Assembly: GCA_024741835.1 (NCBI GenBank)
Contig: JAENRP010000206.1
Span: 1-64,000 of the forward strand
DNA from: Diplocarpon mali
Lineage: Eukaryota; Ascomycota; Leotiomycetes; Helotiales; Drepanopezizaceae
Reading direction: 5' to 3'
Length of the DNA: 64,000 nucleotides
The position numbers and the translations under genes were made by a program. Positions 46,001 to 57,708 of this stretch are shown one piece after another; within the stretch, counting starts at the first letter, position 1; every line of letters begins with the position of its first letter. The notes under the pieces are model-generated. The model saw nothing but the letters and a program-made list of their open reading frames with translations, searched no databases and was not told the origin of the DNA.

Positions 46001-47700
46001 CATTTAAAATGCTAGCTTCTCGACTAGACCTCTTGCATCTTAGAGGTTCAAAAGCTTAATAAAGCTCTCGAACTTTTGTCGAAGAAGGTTTTTAATAAGG
46101 CCATCTGCGTATATATCCTTAGTAGGGAGATAGGCCACTTGAAAGCTCCCTTTTTAATGCTCCTATTATAGCCATATATTATGTATATCAACGTGTCGGA
46201 GCTTTATAGAAATCCTTTAAGAGTCTCCTATAATAAGCCGTATTATCTATTGATTATCGCAAAATATGGACTATAGAGCTTCCACCTCAAGCTCTATTTC
46301 CTTAAAGAACCTCTTTAAAGCCATCATCTCCTTCGCTATATGCGCTACTCCTAGGAGCTCAGCCTCTATAGTAGAAGTAGTAACTGTCGGTTGCTTCGAG
46401 GCTTTCCAAATGATTGCTCCTCCAAATAGGAATATAATAAAACCGTAAGAGGAGCGCCTTATCTCTGGATCATCTGCGAAGGAAGCATCTAACGATACTA
46501 TTAAGTTATTTAATCTGCTAAATCGACTATAAGTGATTCCTAAGAAGCGTATACTAAAAAGGTAGCGAATTATCCAATTGATAGCTTTAAGGTGTTCAGA
46601 GCTTAGGTTTATATAGAAATGAAATAGCTAGGTGACTGCAAAAGCTATATCTAAGCGCAGTATAATAGCTATATATAAGGCGGAGCCTACTTTTTCCTAG
46701 AACTCCTTAATTCTCAAGTAGGGAGCTGTTTCGTAGTTCTTTTTAAGTTCGAAGTAGGAGAGCGGCATACTAAGGAAACGCCTTATATTAAGGCTAAACC
46801 TCTTCGCTATCTTCTCGATATAGGCATTATAGAGCAGAGTAATTGTACCCTACTTCCTATCTCAAAAGACTCTCACCCCTAAGAACCACTCAACATCTCC
46901 TATAGCTATCAATTCGTATACTTCACGCAGTCCCTCTATAGTCTTTTAAGCTTCTTCTACATAAGAGGAGTGGTACATTACTTATATATTATCAATGTAG
47001 AAGGCTATAAACACAGTCCTATCCTTATTAACAAATATGCAAGGCTCCTTACTAAGAGGGGTAAGCTTCAAAGACTTAAGAGTACTAGTAAAATCCCTAT
47101 ACTAAAGCGCTAGGGAGTCTCGAAGGCCGTATAAGGCGCGATCGAGCTCTACTACCTTATCTTTCTACTTCCAACCATCTAATAAAAAGCAAACAACTGG
47201 CGCGCTCCAAGGGTCTCTCTTAGCATTTATAAAGGCGTTGATAACGTCGAACTATTAGAGCTCTATATCGAATTTAGCGGCGATCGCCATTATAACCCTA
47301 AAAGATCTCAATACAAGCGTCGCAGCGTAGGTAGAGAAAATAGAAGCTTCCTCCTGAAGATCTCCCCTTACTACTATTCTTGACCTAAAGCGGCTAATCT
47401 CCCTAGAGGAGTTTAGCTTATAGTTAAAGACCTACTTTAGTAGTATAAGCCTTATAGTAGCCTCGCTTCTATCGATCACTCTCTAGCAATTGCGCGCTTC
47501 CAGGTTCTTGATCTCAGTTCTGGCTCCCTCTTTAAATTGCTCTCCGAAAGGGTGATTTGCAAGCTCCTTCTAATGAGTTAGCGCTTTAGGAAGCTTATCT
47601 TAAGGTAGAATTGGAAGGGTAGAGTTTCCTCTAGAGCTTCCAGATTAAGTCGCTGCGGCAATAACGTAGTATACCGCTTTATACTCTTCTCCATCAGTTC
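46000..47700 (-). pseudogene. Copia-E reverse transcriptase and RNase H
   Basis: FDVINAFINA (about 47225-47256) and the catalytic box FYIDNIQVMYH (about 46985-47025; YVDD in active relatives) mark RT. RNase H shows SLDASFADDPEIRRSS (about 46445-46495), IIWKASKQPTVTTSTIEAEL (about 46345-46420) and the C-terminal DIYADGLIKNLL. Order and spacing are typical of Ty1/Copia. Truncated by RIP stops. Confidence 0.85.
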
Positions 47701-48649
47701 TCGCAGGCTCCTAACTTAACCAAAAAGTCGATATAAAGCTGTTTACCTGCTCCAACTAATATGTTTTAAGTTCTTCGAGGGCCAGCAGGAGATCCCTAAC
47801 GCATATTGCGTATATAGCATTCCCACTCCCTCTTCTCCTTTTTAACCTGCAGAGCAGTACAAGTACCATTTCCTACTCCTTATCAGGCTTCTTGCGTTTT
47901 CGGAAGGCCCTTATATTAAGTACTTTAGGCTAAGCTTCTATTAGTTTCAAAGAGCTCCCTCTTTCAGTATTACCCTTAAGAGCTTCCATATCCTGGCGTA
48001 GCTCCCGATCGATCGGTGCTTCTAATAAGAGCTGGCGTGCTTCTTTACCAATTGCCTATAGTAGAGCTTCTAGTAATTGAAGGGCCTGCTCCTGCCCTTG
48101 CGATTGCTTAGTCCGTATAGCAACTAGAGGCCCGGTATTGCGCTCCCTAGCAGAACTGGCATTTATAATATCGCTTTCGACGCTCCTCCCAACTATTAAT
48201 AGTTGTCTTAGAGCGTCTAACCCTTTGCTACTAGGCAGCTGCTCTTAAGTAGCTAGAGTAGAAACGCTATAAGTAGCCTCATAGGGGACGAGAGCCCTCG
48301 ATAGATCTGAGCTCAGAGCTTCTATTAGTAAAAGATTAATAGGCTCACCCCCTACTAGGTTATCCGCAGGCTGCTCGTCCAGAGCTCCCTCCACGTTCTC
48401 GACAATTAACTCAGCGTCCTAAGCTTCCTCCTCCTCCTTTTCAATCATTTGCACAATCTCCTTAATAATTAAGAGCAAGTGGCCAGCCACCTTTTCGTAC
48501 TCCTTAGAGTAGAATTTAGACTCGTCGAATTCGACGTTTCAAGAGATTATAACCTTTCAGAGCTTAAGCACCTAGATCTTATATATATTAGTAGCGCAGT
48601 AACCAACTAGGTATCTAATATGCCCTTATAGCATAGTTTTAAAAGCTCT

Positions 48650-50080
48650 CTTATTCTTTAGAGCTTCCCTCTCCTTTGCCAATAGGTACGCGCGCGCTCC
48701 ATACGCTTTTATACCCCCCCATTCTAGTCTTAAATCGGTGGTAAGCTTCATAGTAATCTACAGATCATACCACTTAAAGTATTATCTAAACTAAAGCTAG
48801 AGCACCTCATTTGGACTCTTCCATCCCCTGCGCTTCAATAGGCCGATATTATAGAGGTATATTACGGCTAGTACGGCTTTAGGCCATAAGTGCTCTAGGA
48901 GGTTAGCAGAGATTAGCATAGTAAGTGCCTTTTTAATAATCTCTGCTCCCGCTCTCTCAAAAGCTCCATTTGGTTTATAAGTATAGGATAGAGTGACTTC
49001 TACCTCTATGCCTTTAGCTTCGCACCACTCTCTATATTTTAATGCTCCTTATAAGGGGAACACCGAGGTATCGTTATCGCTCCTTAGAATACATAAGGAG
49101 AGGCTATAACAGCGCTTCACCTATACTTTAAAAGATTAAAGAGCTCCTAAAACTAGCGTTAGGGACTTATAAAGCAGAGTATATCCAAATAACTTCCTAC
49201 TAAATTTATCCTTAATCAAGAGAAGCCAGCTTTCTAAGGAGAGGCTCAACGTGCTATAGTCAAATAGGTCCTAGGAGCACCTAAAGAACGGTCTTAAAGC
49301 CTTAAAATCTGACTCTCTCCTAAAAGGCTTTTGCTTAGCTTTTGCCTAAGCGCAAGCTTCACAATTGATTTATAGCTTCCCCTTAATCTTCACCCCCCTT
49401 ACGTTTAGCACAAGCTTCTCAAGCGCCTTAGCTCTTAAATAGCCTGATCGAAGGTGCCAAATATCTGCCGAATCATTCCTAGCTCTTAAGAATACGCTGC
49501 TCCTTAAGGGTTTATATTAGCTTCGCAAATGCTATTATAAAGTAGGAAAAGCTAGGCAAGTTGGTTAAGCATAGCATAGCGAGTTAGGAGCGTTGTAAAA
49601 GTTGATAGGCTTATATTTAAACACTATGACATTCGACCTACGCTCTAGCTACTTTACAACTATATTATTATCTACTATACCCCTTTAGAGCGTCGCGTCT
49701 AGGCCTATATACTATACCCTAGCCTTCTTTAAAAGAGGCTCTAAGATAATATTAATATTAAACCCATCTACAAGCGCTATATTCCTAAGCTCTAAGTCTC
49801 CTCCATCAGCGAGAACCCCTTTCATCAGACGTATACCCTTCCCCCTTATTAGCAGACTCGAGCTCCCCGCCTCTATACAGTCCTAGGGATATGCGATTTT
49901 CAATGATCTAAGAACTAGAAGCTCCTCTCAATTAACAAGGTGCGTCGCAGCGCAGTTATCAAGTAGGGTTATATTCAAGAGAGCGTAGGGAGCTCCAAGG
50001 GTAGAGTATATTCCTAAGGTAAAGTCTTCAAAAAGAGTTGGATCCAAGAGGGCGGCTATGATCTTAGATTTGCCGCTCCC
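48650..50080 (-). pseudogene. Copia-E protease, GAG-pre-integrase and integrase
   Basis: Right to left: a protease remnant with NCAATHLV (about 49945-49970), GAG-pre-integrase IWHLRSGYLRAKALEKLV (about 49415-49470), the zinc pair around CEACAQAKAKQKPF, and the integrase core with LRSDNDTSVFPL (49050-49090) carrying the second Asp and KPNGAFERAGAEII (about 48945-48985) carrying the Glu. A long acidic, Ser/Glu/Leu-rich linker to RT spans about 47900-48650. Confidence 0.8.
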
Positions 50081-51500
50081 TGAAGCTTCGGCAGATATTC
50101 TTTCCTTAAATTAATCCATAGGAGCGTATTTGAAATAGGAGAGCTTAGCTCAAAGCTCTTTCTATTCCAAGGAAGCAAGGTTTTCACGCGTTCTTTTAAC
50201 CTCATCATAGCTAGGGAGGTTTCGAAGCGTACCTTCCTTAGCGCTAGTTAAGGCATATTTCAACCTATTACACTCCTCTAGGTTCCAGAAGTGATTTTTG
50301 ACCTAAGGGCAAGGGCACTTTTTAACGCTCCCCTCGAGAGTCTTCTTCGCCTTGCCTTTACTCAGTGCTCCTAGATTAGTATAATCGCCTACTCCTCCGA
50401 GCGAGGCGTATACTCCAAGGGTTGCCTTTAATAAGGAGCTTGCAAGGCTTCGCTCTATTAAGCTTAAGAACCAATTAATATAGTAGACTATATCTTTTCC
50501 GTGCTCCAGACCTAGCTTATTATCTCTAATAAGCTCTGCCTAGATCTGCTAAGACTAAGTGAAAGCCTAGCGGTGAACCGACTATAGAAACTTCGTAATC
50601 GCAAAGGAGCCTTAAACCTTTAGGATTCTATACATTCGTACTTCCCAATAGATCTCCCTAAAGCTAGTAAGCCAGGTCTTCGGTTCCACTTTGCTACTCC
50701 TTATTTCAAAGAGCTTATTATTATAGTCTTCCCGAATTGACTCTATTATACTAACCTCAAAGGGGGCTAGTTCCTTGCGCAAGTGCTCTACGATCCATTA
50801 AATTAACAGTTTCCCCGCTTCCTTACAATTATATTATACTGCTCAAAGCAACGTAAGGTATACTATCTTAATAATCCAACAATATAACTAAGTATAAGAG
50901 CTCCTATTCCTTTTCCACGTTTCTACTATAAGATTATATTACATTACCGCCATTTTATACTCCAGCTCTACGTCTTTAGCTATTGTCTTCGCAGGTAGTA
51001 GTAGAGCTAGCATTTATTAATCAGTAGCTTCCTACTATTAGTACAACTCGTAATAGCTTTGCAATACTCTCTAGTCCCGTCCTTCCACAATTTTTTCAAG
51101 CTGCAGCGGTTCTATTTCTAAATCCAGCAGATATAGAGCTTCGTTCTCATAAAGCAAAGCTTAGTTTCCCATCTCTATAGCATATAGTTTAAAGTTATTA
51201 ACCTATCTTAGCTTCTCTATATGCTTCTAAAGGCGCAGAAATTCAGCTTGAAACTCTAGCTTAGCGTACCAAATACGCTATGACTTCCTATCCTAAAGCA
51301 TAACTCCACTAGAGCTAAGCTCCTAAGCTTCTTTTTACTAGTACTCGCTTATATTAACTAGGTTAGTAAGGAGTATAGGTCTATTAGTTAACTAGGAGCA
51401 TTAGAACGTCGAGTCAAGTCGTATAATGCGTATAAGCAAGAGAGAATAGATGAAAAATAGTAGTAAAACCTCTCTAAGAAGTCTTTAAATACAATAGATT
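50080..51500 (-). pseudogene. Copia-E gag region
   Basis: By position the capsid/nucleocapsid part, between the 5' LTR and protease. The frame is decayed; a Cys/His-rich patch around 50270-50340 could be the knuckle. Not recognised beyond its place. Confidence 0.45.
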
Positions 51501-51542
51501 TTTAATCGTTTGCTCCTAAGAGTCGCGAATAGTGCTAATAAC

Positions 51543-51714
51543 TATTATACTATATTTAGAGGTAGATTCTCAGTAGTAGCAAAAGCTTGTAAAATTCTAC
51601 TCTAACTATATACCTGAGCTCCCTTTATAGAAGTGCTCCGTGGCCACTTCAGGGGTATATTACATAAGCCAGTCCTCAGATGCCTCAGTGCCTGAGGCTC
51701 CTCATGGCGCAACA
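51543..51714 (-). repeat. Copia-E 5' LTR (right)
   Basis: 172 bp, colinear with the left LTR. Its first 60 bases carry G-to-A and C-to-T changes (TATTATA instead of TGTCGTG); the rest is nearly unmutated and retains the CGCAACA end. The open frame at 51640-51900 is chance. Confidence 0.92.
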
Positions 51715-51719
51715 ATAGT

Positions 51720-53277
51720 ATTAATAGTTCTCTTACTAAGATCTGATTTCAAAGCAAAGGCCGAGAATTCCTTAAATAAGGTAAAGGTTATAAAGTCTTG
51801 CTTATTAATCCTAAAATGCTTAATAATCTTATTTCAAAGGCTAATAGGTAATCTAAGTAAGAAAAGGCGGCCTCTTTCAACTTCGCTTAGTATTTTCTAG
51901 CTAATTAAAGTATTTAATATATAAGTAAAAGTCCAATAGTAGTTCTTAAGTTCCTTAAGAGTCTAAGTGACTAAAACAAATTCCTTTAAGAAAGCCAAAG
52001 TGTTGCAAATCTACTATCTATCAAATTCTTAGAATTCAGATTTAAAAGCCTTAATAAGGAGTTCTTATAAACCATACGTTTTCCATTTAAGGAGGGATTT
52101 GATAATATCTTTGCTTATATAATTATAGTAGCAAGGGAGCTAAGAAATCATATCTACTTATAAAATACCAAAATCGTAACAAGTTTCTTTATATTACTTA
52201 AGGAAATTAGTAATATTAGCTCTTATAAAGTAAAGAGCATTAGGAGAACTAAGAAAGGGAAAGTGGCTAGTAATAGCCTTAAATGCGGCCATTATTATTT
52301 TATATTAACCGTCCGAATTAATAGAATCTATAAGGGGTAAAGCAAAAGCTTTAATATTATAAGATTAGTCGCTAAAAGGAGTACTTCGAAATTCAAAAGG
52401 GCTTAACAAACGTTTAGAATCCAAGTTAATCTTAAAATAACTAGGACAAGTTTAAAAAGATTTAAATAAAGGGTTAGTAAAAAGTTTAAAATTATTATTA
52501 TTTTTAATATTTTCAAGCATTAATATTAAAAAAGTAAGTAGTAGTCTTAAGTTATTTAAGGATGTCTTTTTATCCTCCTACTTATAAGCTAAGCCTAAGA
52601 GTAGAATTCCAGATTCTATTAAAAGTTTAATCTAAGTTTGCTAAGAGATTCTAAGTAGGTATTAAATAGCTAATAAAAGCGTTATAACTAATTGCAATAA
52701 GATAAGGTTTACTTAATCTAAGACCAATTTCTAAGATAAAGTTTATATATAAGATTCTTCTTAGCCTTTAGGCCAATTCCTATTAGTCCTTAGAATAAAG
52801 GGGTCTTTAGAGACGATTTTAAGGCAGTTTTTAAAGTTCTATCGAACTAAGGCGGCTGAATTATTAAATTCGGATTTCTAAAGATTTTAAAGAGGCACTT
52901 CTAATTAGAGTTTGCGCTTAATATTACTTAAGTACTTAAAACCACTACTATTTAAGATTACTTTTATAAGGTTTGCTAAACTTTTTATACTAAGAAGCTG
53001 AAAATTCCGAAAATCTCAAAGTTAAGAAAGAAAATAAGGGTTTTTAAAGCAAAGCTAAAAAGGGAAAATCTAAGGTTATTAATAGTTGTTAAACAAAAAT
53101 CGATAGTTCTAAGTAATTAAGCGATTAAAGATAAGGTTTTTAAAGTTGATCAAAATGCTATAAGTGTTTCGAAGATGTATTTTTTAAAAGGCCAGTCTCT
53201 TATCTATAAATAAAAAGATTGATAAAGTCGTATAAGGACGGAAATCTTAAGAAATCGGTCCTTGTATAAGTCACTAA
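51720..53277 (-). pseudogene. Gypsy-G gag, N-terminal part
   Basis: Leader and gag upstream of the Copia-E insertion. Open stretches read MAAFKAITSHFPFLSSPNAL (from 52292), then YFIRANITNFL and KEFVLVTQTLKELKNYYWTF; the frame runs into the insertion site at SKRTINT. It would form the particle core. One palindrome (52579) lies upstream. RIP stops prevent translation. Confidence 0.6.
52579..52603 (-). repeat. 25-bp palindrome copy near the start of Gypsy-G gag
   Basis: Second copy out of the usual phase: the gag frame, if it extends here, reads LLLGLAYK. Confidence 0.75.
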
Positions 53278-53525
53278 TATAAAACTAAAGAGAGATAATA
53301 TAAGAATAGGCCTAAGGGAAGACCTAAAAATAAGAGGAGGAAGCACCATAAGCGGGCTCTCTTAAATAAGATGTTAAGAACAAGTCCTAAGTATAGGATA
53401 TATTTAGTACTATAGCGACGCGCGCTTATCTCTATATATAGAAGAGGCCCCTTTTTATCCTCCTATCGGCCCTGCCCTATCATATGACTTTTGTCACGTG
53501 ATTCATCCATACCCAGGTCTCCACA
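53278..53525 (-). repeat. Gypsy-G 5' LTR (right)
   Basis: 248 bp from TATAAAAC to CCACA, without indels relative to 30555-30802. Its right end is little mutated and contains CACGTG; its left part is more mutated than in the partner. The mutations of the two LTRs are thus complementary. Confidence 0.8.
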
Positions 53526-53644
53526 ATAGTAGCGTAGATATAGCGCATAGACCGCTAAGCTAGTAGAAATAGGTAGTCGGAAGGCCGGAATGCATTTTTC
53601 TTCGGCCATATATCAGAGGTCGTTTTACTCGAATCTATCGAAAC
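53526..53644. other. fragment between Gypsy-G and Copia-D copy 2
   Basis: 119 bp beginning with the ATAG flank. On the minus strand it could be the continuation of the Copia-F fragment split by Gypsy-G. It retains more CA/TG than its neighbours. Nothing else recognised. Confidence 0.35.
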
Positions 53645-53839
53645 TGTTGAGCTTAAGTAAGTCGGCGCAGTAGGTTAAGGAAACTTCTAGAGGTCGATGG
53701 TCGATATATTAGTAAGAGTTAAAGAAGGAAGGTTACCCCTTTTTTCTCTATAGCTATATATATATCAATATCCTACTAACTAAGTAGTAGGGTTATATAA
53801 TAATATATTAAAGTGATAGCTATATCACCTATCTTAATA
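53645..53839 (-). repeat. Copia-D copy 2 3' LTR
   Basis: 195 bp, TGTTGAG to CTTAATA. Same length as both LTRs of copy 1; it preserves the unmutated TGTTGAG terminus. Confidence 0.9.
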
Positions 53840-53976
53840 CCCTTACTTAGACCTTACTCTAATTGACCTATAGTTGGGAAAATAATAACTATCCTTTTGC
53901 GCTAATCCAATTCCTAAGTATCTTTCTAAATTAAAAATAATTAATTAATAGCAACCTCTATTGAAATCACTAACCC

Positions 53977-54127
53977 CTCTCGTAAGGTAGAACCAAAAGT
54001 CAAATTTCCTAAAAGCGTTCCTTTATAAGACTATATGACTTGACTTATAATCTAGGCCTAGGAGTCGATTTAAAAACTTTCCTCTATAAGACTATATAAC
54101 CTAACTCGCAAGGCGGGCTTAGGAGTC
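53977..54127 (-). repeat. three 25-bp palindromes in the Copia-D copy 2 3' region
   Basis: Copies at 53977-54001 (diverged), 54042-54066 and 54103-54127, steps of 65 and 61 bp, mirroring 27586-27736 in copy 1. Confidence 0.8.
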
Positions 54128-54129
54128 GT

Positions 54130-55620
54130 CCTTAAGCCTATTAAGCCCCTACTATCTTTTATAACCTTAGTATATCTTTAAATGCTTTGAACTTTATAAC
54201 TGTCTTTAGTAGCTTTATAAATCCATCTGCTACTATTCGATTAGTTAGGATATAAGTAATCGATAACTTATTCTTTATAATAAGGTCGCAGATAAAGTGG
54301 TAAGTAATATTAATATATTTTAATCGCTTATATAAGTATAGATTCTTTACAAATGCAATCACTCTTATATTATCTACTTAAAGATTAATATAATTCTTAT
54401 CTTATCTAATATACTTAGCAAAACCTATATCTTTTAAAACTTAGGCGATCTATAATCCTTGCTTACAATTTGATAATATTAATATATATTCGGCTTTAAT
54501 ACTTACAATAGCTACTGATTTTTACTTCCTACTTCCTTATAATATAGGTCTACTATATAATACTACTACGCTTCTAAATATACTTTTCCAACCTTTTATA
54601 TTTGCCTAGTTAGAATCGGTATATACCTTAAGCTTTACGCTTATATATTTCATTAGTCTATATCTTACCTTTTATATAATTATCAATCGAAGGTACCTTT
54701 TAAGTCGCTTAACTATATTCTTATATCGAATTATCAGATCCTTTAAATTCTAATTAAGTTGCTTAATGATAAAGGCGATATCTAATCTTATATATACTAT
54801 AGTATATATAATCGCTCTAATATCCTATTAGTACTTCTTCAGATCTCCTTTTTACTTATTTTTATTAATAGGCTTTAACTTATTATACTTTCCTTCGATT
54901 AGAGTACACTTTAGCTTAAAGTTAGGAGTATAAGTAAAGAGTCCTATTCAGTTTAGGATCTTCTTAATATACTACTCTTAATTTAACTAGAGTCCTTAAG
55001 TAGAGCAGTTCCTTATAACGTAGATGCTAAGGATCTTATAAATTCCCCTTAGATCCTTAGTATTAAAATATTTCCAAATAGTTATAAAGAACTAATCCAA
55101 TTAAGTAGTTGTTTTTATAGCTATAGTAATATCGTCGATATATAGTAGTAACTTGATTCTATACTTAGTATAGGTAAATAGATAAGGGTTAGCTAGGCTT
55201 TAAACGAATCCCATTTCTACTAGAGTAGAACTATATAAGAGGTTCTAATCATAGGCTAATTGCTTAAGCTTATAAATACTATAGAGTATATAGAGAGAGT
55301 GGCTAGCGTATATAGGAATACCATTAGGTTAAGAGAGAAAAATCCGTTCCTTTATAGTTGCTTTAGTAAATGCATTTTTAATATTATACTATTTGCATTT
55401 AAGGTCCTTAGCAGCTACTATTGCTATAAATATGCAAAGGGTATTTATATAAACTATCGGCGCAAATGTATTGAAGTAGTCTTTTCTATACTATTAGAAG
55501 AAGCCCTTAGCTATAAGCCTTGCCTTATAACGTTTTAGGGTCCTATCTATATATATCTTAATTATAAAGACCCACTTTATTAAAACTAGGTTTATATCCT
55601 TTAGTATCAGTTCCTCTATC
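54130..55620 (-). pseudogene. Copia-D copy 2 reverse transcriptase and RNase H
   Basis: The open piece 54159-54362 reads LSITYILTNRIVADGFIKLL, the usual C-terminal tail of Copia RNase H. Further right, the KSVAI segment near 54510 and the RT box region near 55120-55160 match copy 1. Plus-strand openings such as 55260-55538 are shadows. Same decay pattern as copy 1. Confidence 0.8.
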
Positions 55621-56249
55621 TATATACCATTTATAATAAAAGAGCTTATCTCCTTTTAGATTGCCTTATTCTATACTGCTCTATTCTCTAAGTTATTAAT
55701 AGCTTTATTATATATCTTTAAAAGAGAGATTTTCATTATCCCTTTAGCGGCTAAAAACGCATTATTTTTATTAAAGCTCTATTAAAGTTTAAGCTTATAG
55801 ATCTTATATACTATTATAGCCTAGATATGCTTAAACTCGCGTTTATCTAAGGCGTCTTCCAGTTTTAAGTCTCTATTCCTTTTCAAAGGCGTAGGTTCAA
55901 CTATAGGTTCTATAGGCTTATTATCTAAGGAACCGCTTTCTAGTAGTAGAGGCTTATTATTACTTATACCTATTTTAGGAATATCCTTTACTATAAGTAC
56001 TTTAATTAAAGGGATAATGATATTAAAGTTGTTCTATACTTTAAGCAGTTCGCAGATAATAGGAATAGTCTATTTAGCCTTTAGGCGATTAGTAGGTCGT
56101 CGATCAGCAGGTGCACTTAATATACTTAAGCTTAGAGAAAAGGGTTATTAGTTCGGCTTAATAGTATTACTATTAAGTAGTATACCTTGCGAATCTTTAA
56201 GTATATAAAGCTTTAAAGATAGCTCCCTCCTATTTCGAGATTTATTAAA

Positions 56250-57220
56250 CTCAATTACTAAGGATATAATTACTTACCCTAGATCTAGCGTATATATTAT
56301 CTATTGCTTTATTATCTATTTAATATACCTAATAAATATATACTCTTTACCTTAATCTATTAGCTTTTTACTCTTTATACCCGCGGGCTAGGACTTTAGG
56401 CTAATATAAGAGTAGTAGACGCTTTTAAAGATGCAGATATAGTCTAGGCTCGGTTTCTATTTGAAATATGCCTTATATAGTTATATTCAAGTGCTATTAA
56501 CTATTAGTCTATCACTTATTCTATTTCATAAGTATATATCTGCCTTAACTGCAAGGTCCTAGAATTCTAGTAGTAGGTTAGCATCTTATAATAGAGCGCG
56601 ATAATCAGTCTTTACTTACTAGATGCTTTGCTTAGCGATACTATTCTAATAAGAACCTTTATATATTATAATTAGTTTATAATAAACTCCTTATTTTACC
56701 TATTTATTAAGCTTTGCCTTAATCTCTAATGCGTTATTAGACCTAATAGCTATTAGCTTTAATTAGGTCTAGCGTTCCTTTATTACTTTCTAAGTTTCTA
56801 GCTTTTCTATAAGCTTAGATTTAGTCTTAGCGCAAATGGTCTATATCTGCCGAGTAGAGTTATTTACTATTTAAGAAAACCAGTTATTTCCTTTAATTAA
56901 AGTTATAAATAATCTAGTAGTATTAATAGATATTAGTGCTAGTATCGAATCTTTCTATAGATTAAGCTTAATTTGTATCTGATTTCAAAGTTTTATTAGC
57001 TTGCAAATTCAGTATATTAAGCGATCCTTTAATACTTAAATCTTCTATTTTAAGGTTAAGACCTTATATAAGCCCTTTAATTTCTTTAGCCTTAAATACG
57101 CAAATCTTTTATATATTAGCTAGTACTTTAATAGGCTTTTAGCTTTTAATAGCTTTAATAGCCTATTATTAATTGATACTTTATTATTAGCAGCTAGAAA
57201 GGACTAGTAATAGCAGTTCG
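56250..57220 (-). pseudogene. Copia-D copy 2 integrase and GAG-pre-integrase
   Basis: Mirror of 24500-25460, ending at the palindrome array. Assigned by colinearity with copy 1; catalytic residues are partly lost to RIP. Confidence 0.65.
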
Positions 57221-57236
57221 AGGTTTTACTATTTTC

Positions 57237-57708
57237 CAATTGCAAGCCCGGCTTAGGAGTCGTTTTTAATAAAACCGCAAGATCTACTTGCGGTCTTGGC
57301 TTAGGAGTCGATTTCCTAGAAATAGCAAGATTTACTTATAGTCTTAGCTTAAGAGTTATTTCTAATAAATTCGCGAATTTTACTTACAGTCCTAGCCTAA
57401 GAGTCATTTCTGCGAATTTTACTTATAATCCTAGCCTAAGAGTTATTATTAGTAAATCTGCAGAATCCACTTACAGTCCTAGCCTAAGAGTCATTTCTAT
57501 TAAATTCACTTATAATCCTAGCTTAAGAGTCATCTTTAAAGATATATTGCATTCTACTTATAGTCCTAGCTTAAGAGTCATTTTTACGAATTTCACTTGC
57601 GATCCTAGCTTAAGAGTCTATCTATTCTCCTTATCTTTACTTAATTATATTAGGGCAAAGAGTGCACTTTCCTTAAAGGAATCTACTTATAAGTTTGGCC
57701 TAAGAGTC
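57237..57708 (-). repeat. array of ten 25-bp palindromes in Copia-D copy 2
   Basis: Copies start at 57237, 57285, 57333, 57381, 57420, 57468, 57507, 57555, 57594 and 57684 (steps 48, 48, 48, 39, 48, 39, 48, 39, 90). This is the exact mirror of the array in copy 1, so the array predates the two insertions and is a fixed part of this Copia family. The open frame at 57547-57741 reads it on the non-coding strand (TYSPSLRV, TCDPSLRV). Confidence 0.9.

Larger units (their letters stand above)
44523..51714 (-). mobile_element. Copia-E (complete Ty1/Copia element nested in Gypsy-G)
   Basis: 7192 bp with two 172-bp LTRs at a constant offset of 7020 bp and a perfect 5-bp target duplication, ATAGT at 44518-44522 and 51715-51719. 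Coding is on the minus strand: gag, protease, integrase, RT, RNase H. The purine tract CCTAGGGGGTG adjoins the left (3') LTR. Removing the element and one ATAGT restores a continuous gag phase of Gypsy-G, confirming the insertion. RIP stops throughout, but the element is more GC-rich than its host. Confidence 0.93.
30555..53525 (-). mobile_element. Gypsy-G, giant Ty3/Gypsy element with two extra long ORFs, containing nested Copia-E
   Basis: Two 248-bp LTRs at a constant offset of 22723 bp, differing by transitions. ATAG lies just before the left LTR (30551-30554) and just after the right one (53526-53529), a possible 4-bp target duplication. On the minus strand, from right to left: gag (split by Copia-E), protease, RT, RNase H, integrase, then two related long frames. 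Subtracting Copia-E and one target copy leaves about 15.8 kb, with a 46-N gap of unknown true size near the left LTR. Fourteen copies of the 25-bp palindrome are scattered in it. All frames are RIP-mutated. Confidence 0.85.

Noticed and set aside
44695..51540. Frequent GAGCTCC/GGAGC-type words in Copia-E as a dispersed motif
   Set aside because: They are dense but have no fixed length, phase or flanks; such words contain no CpA or TpG and simply survive RIP.
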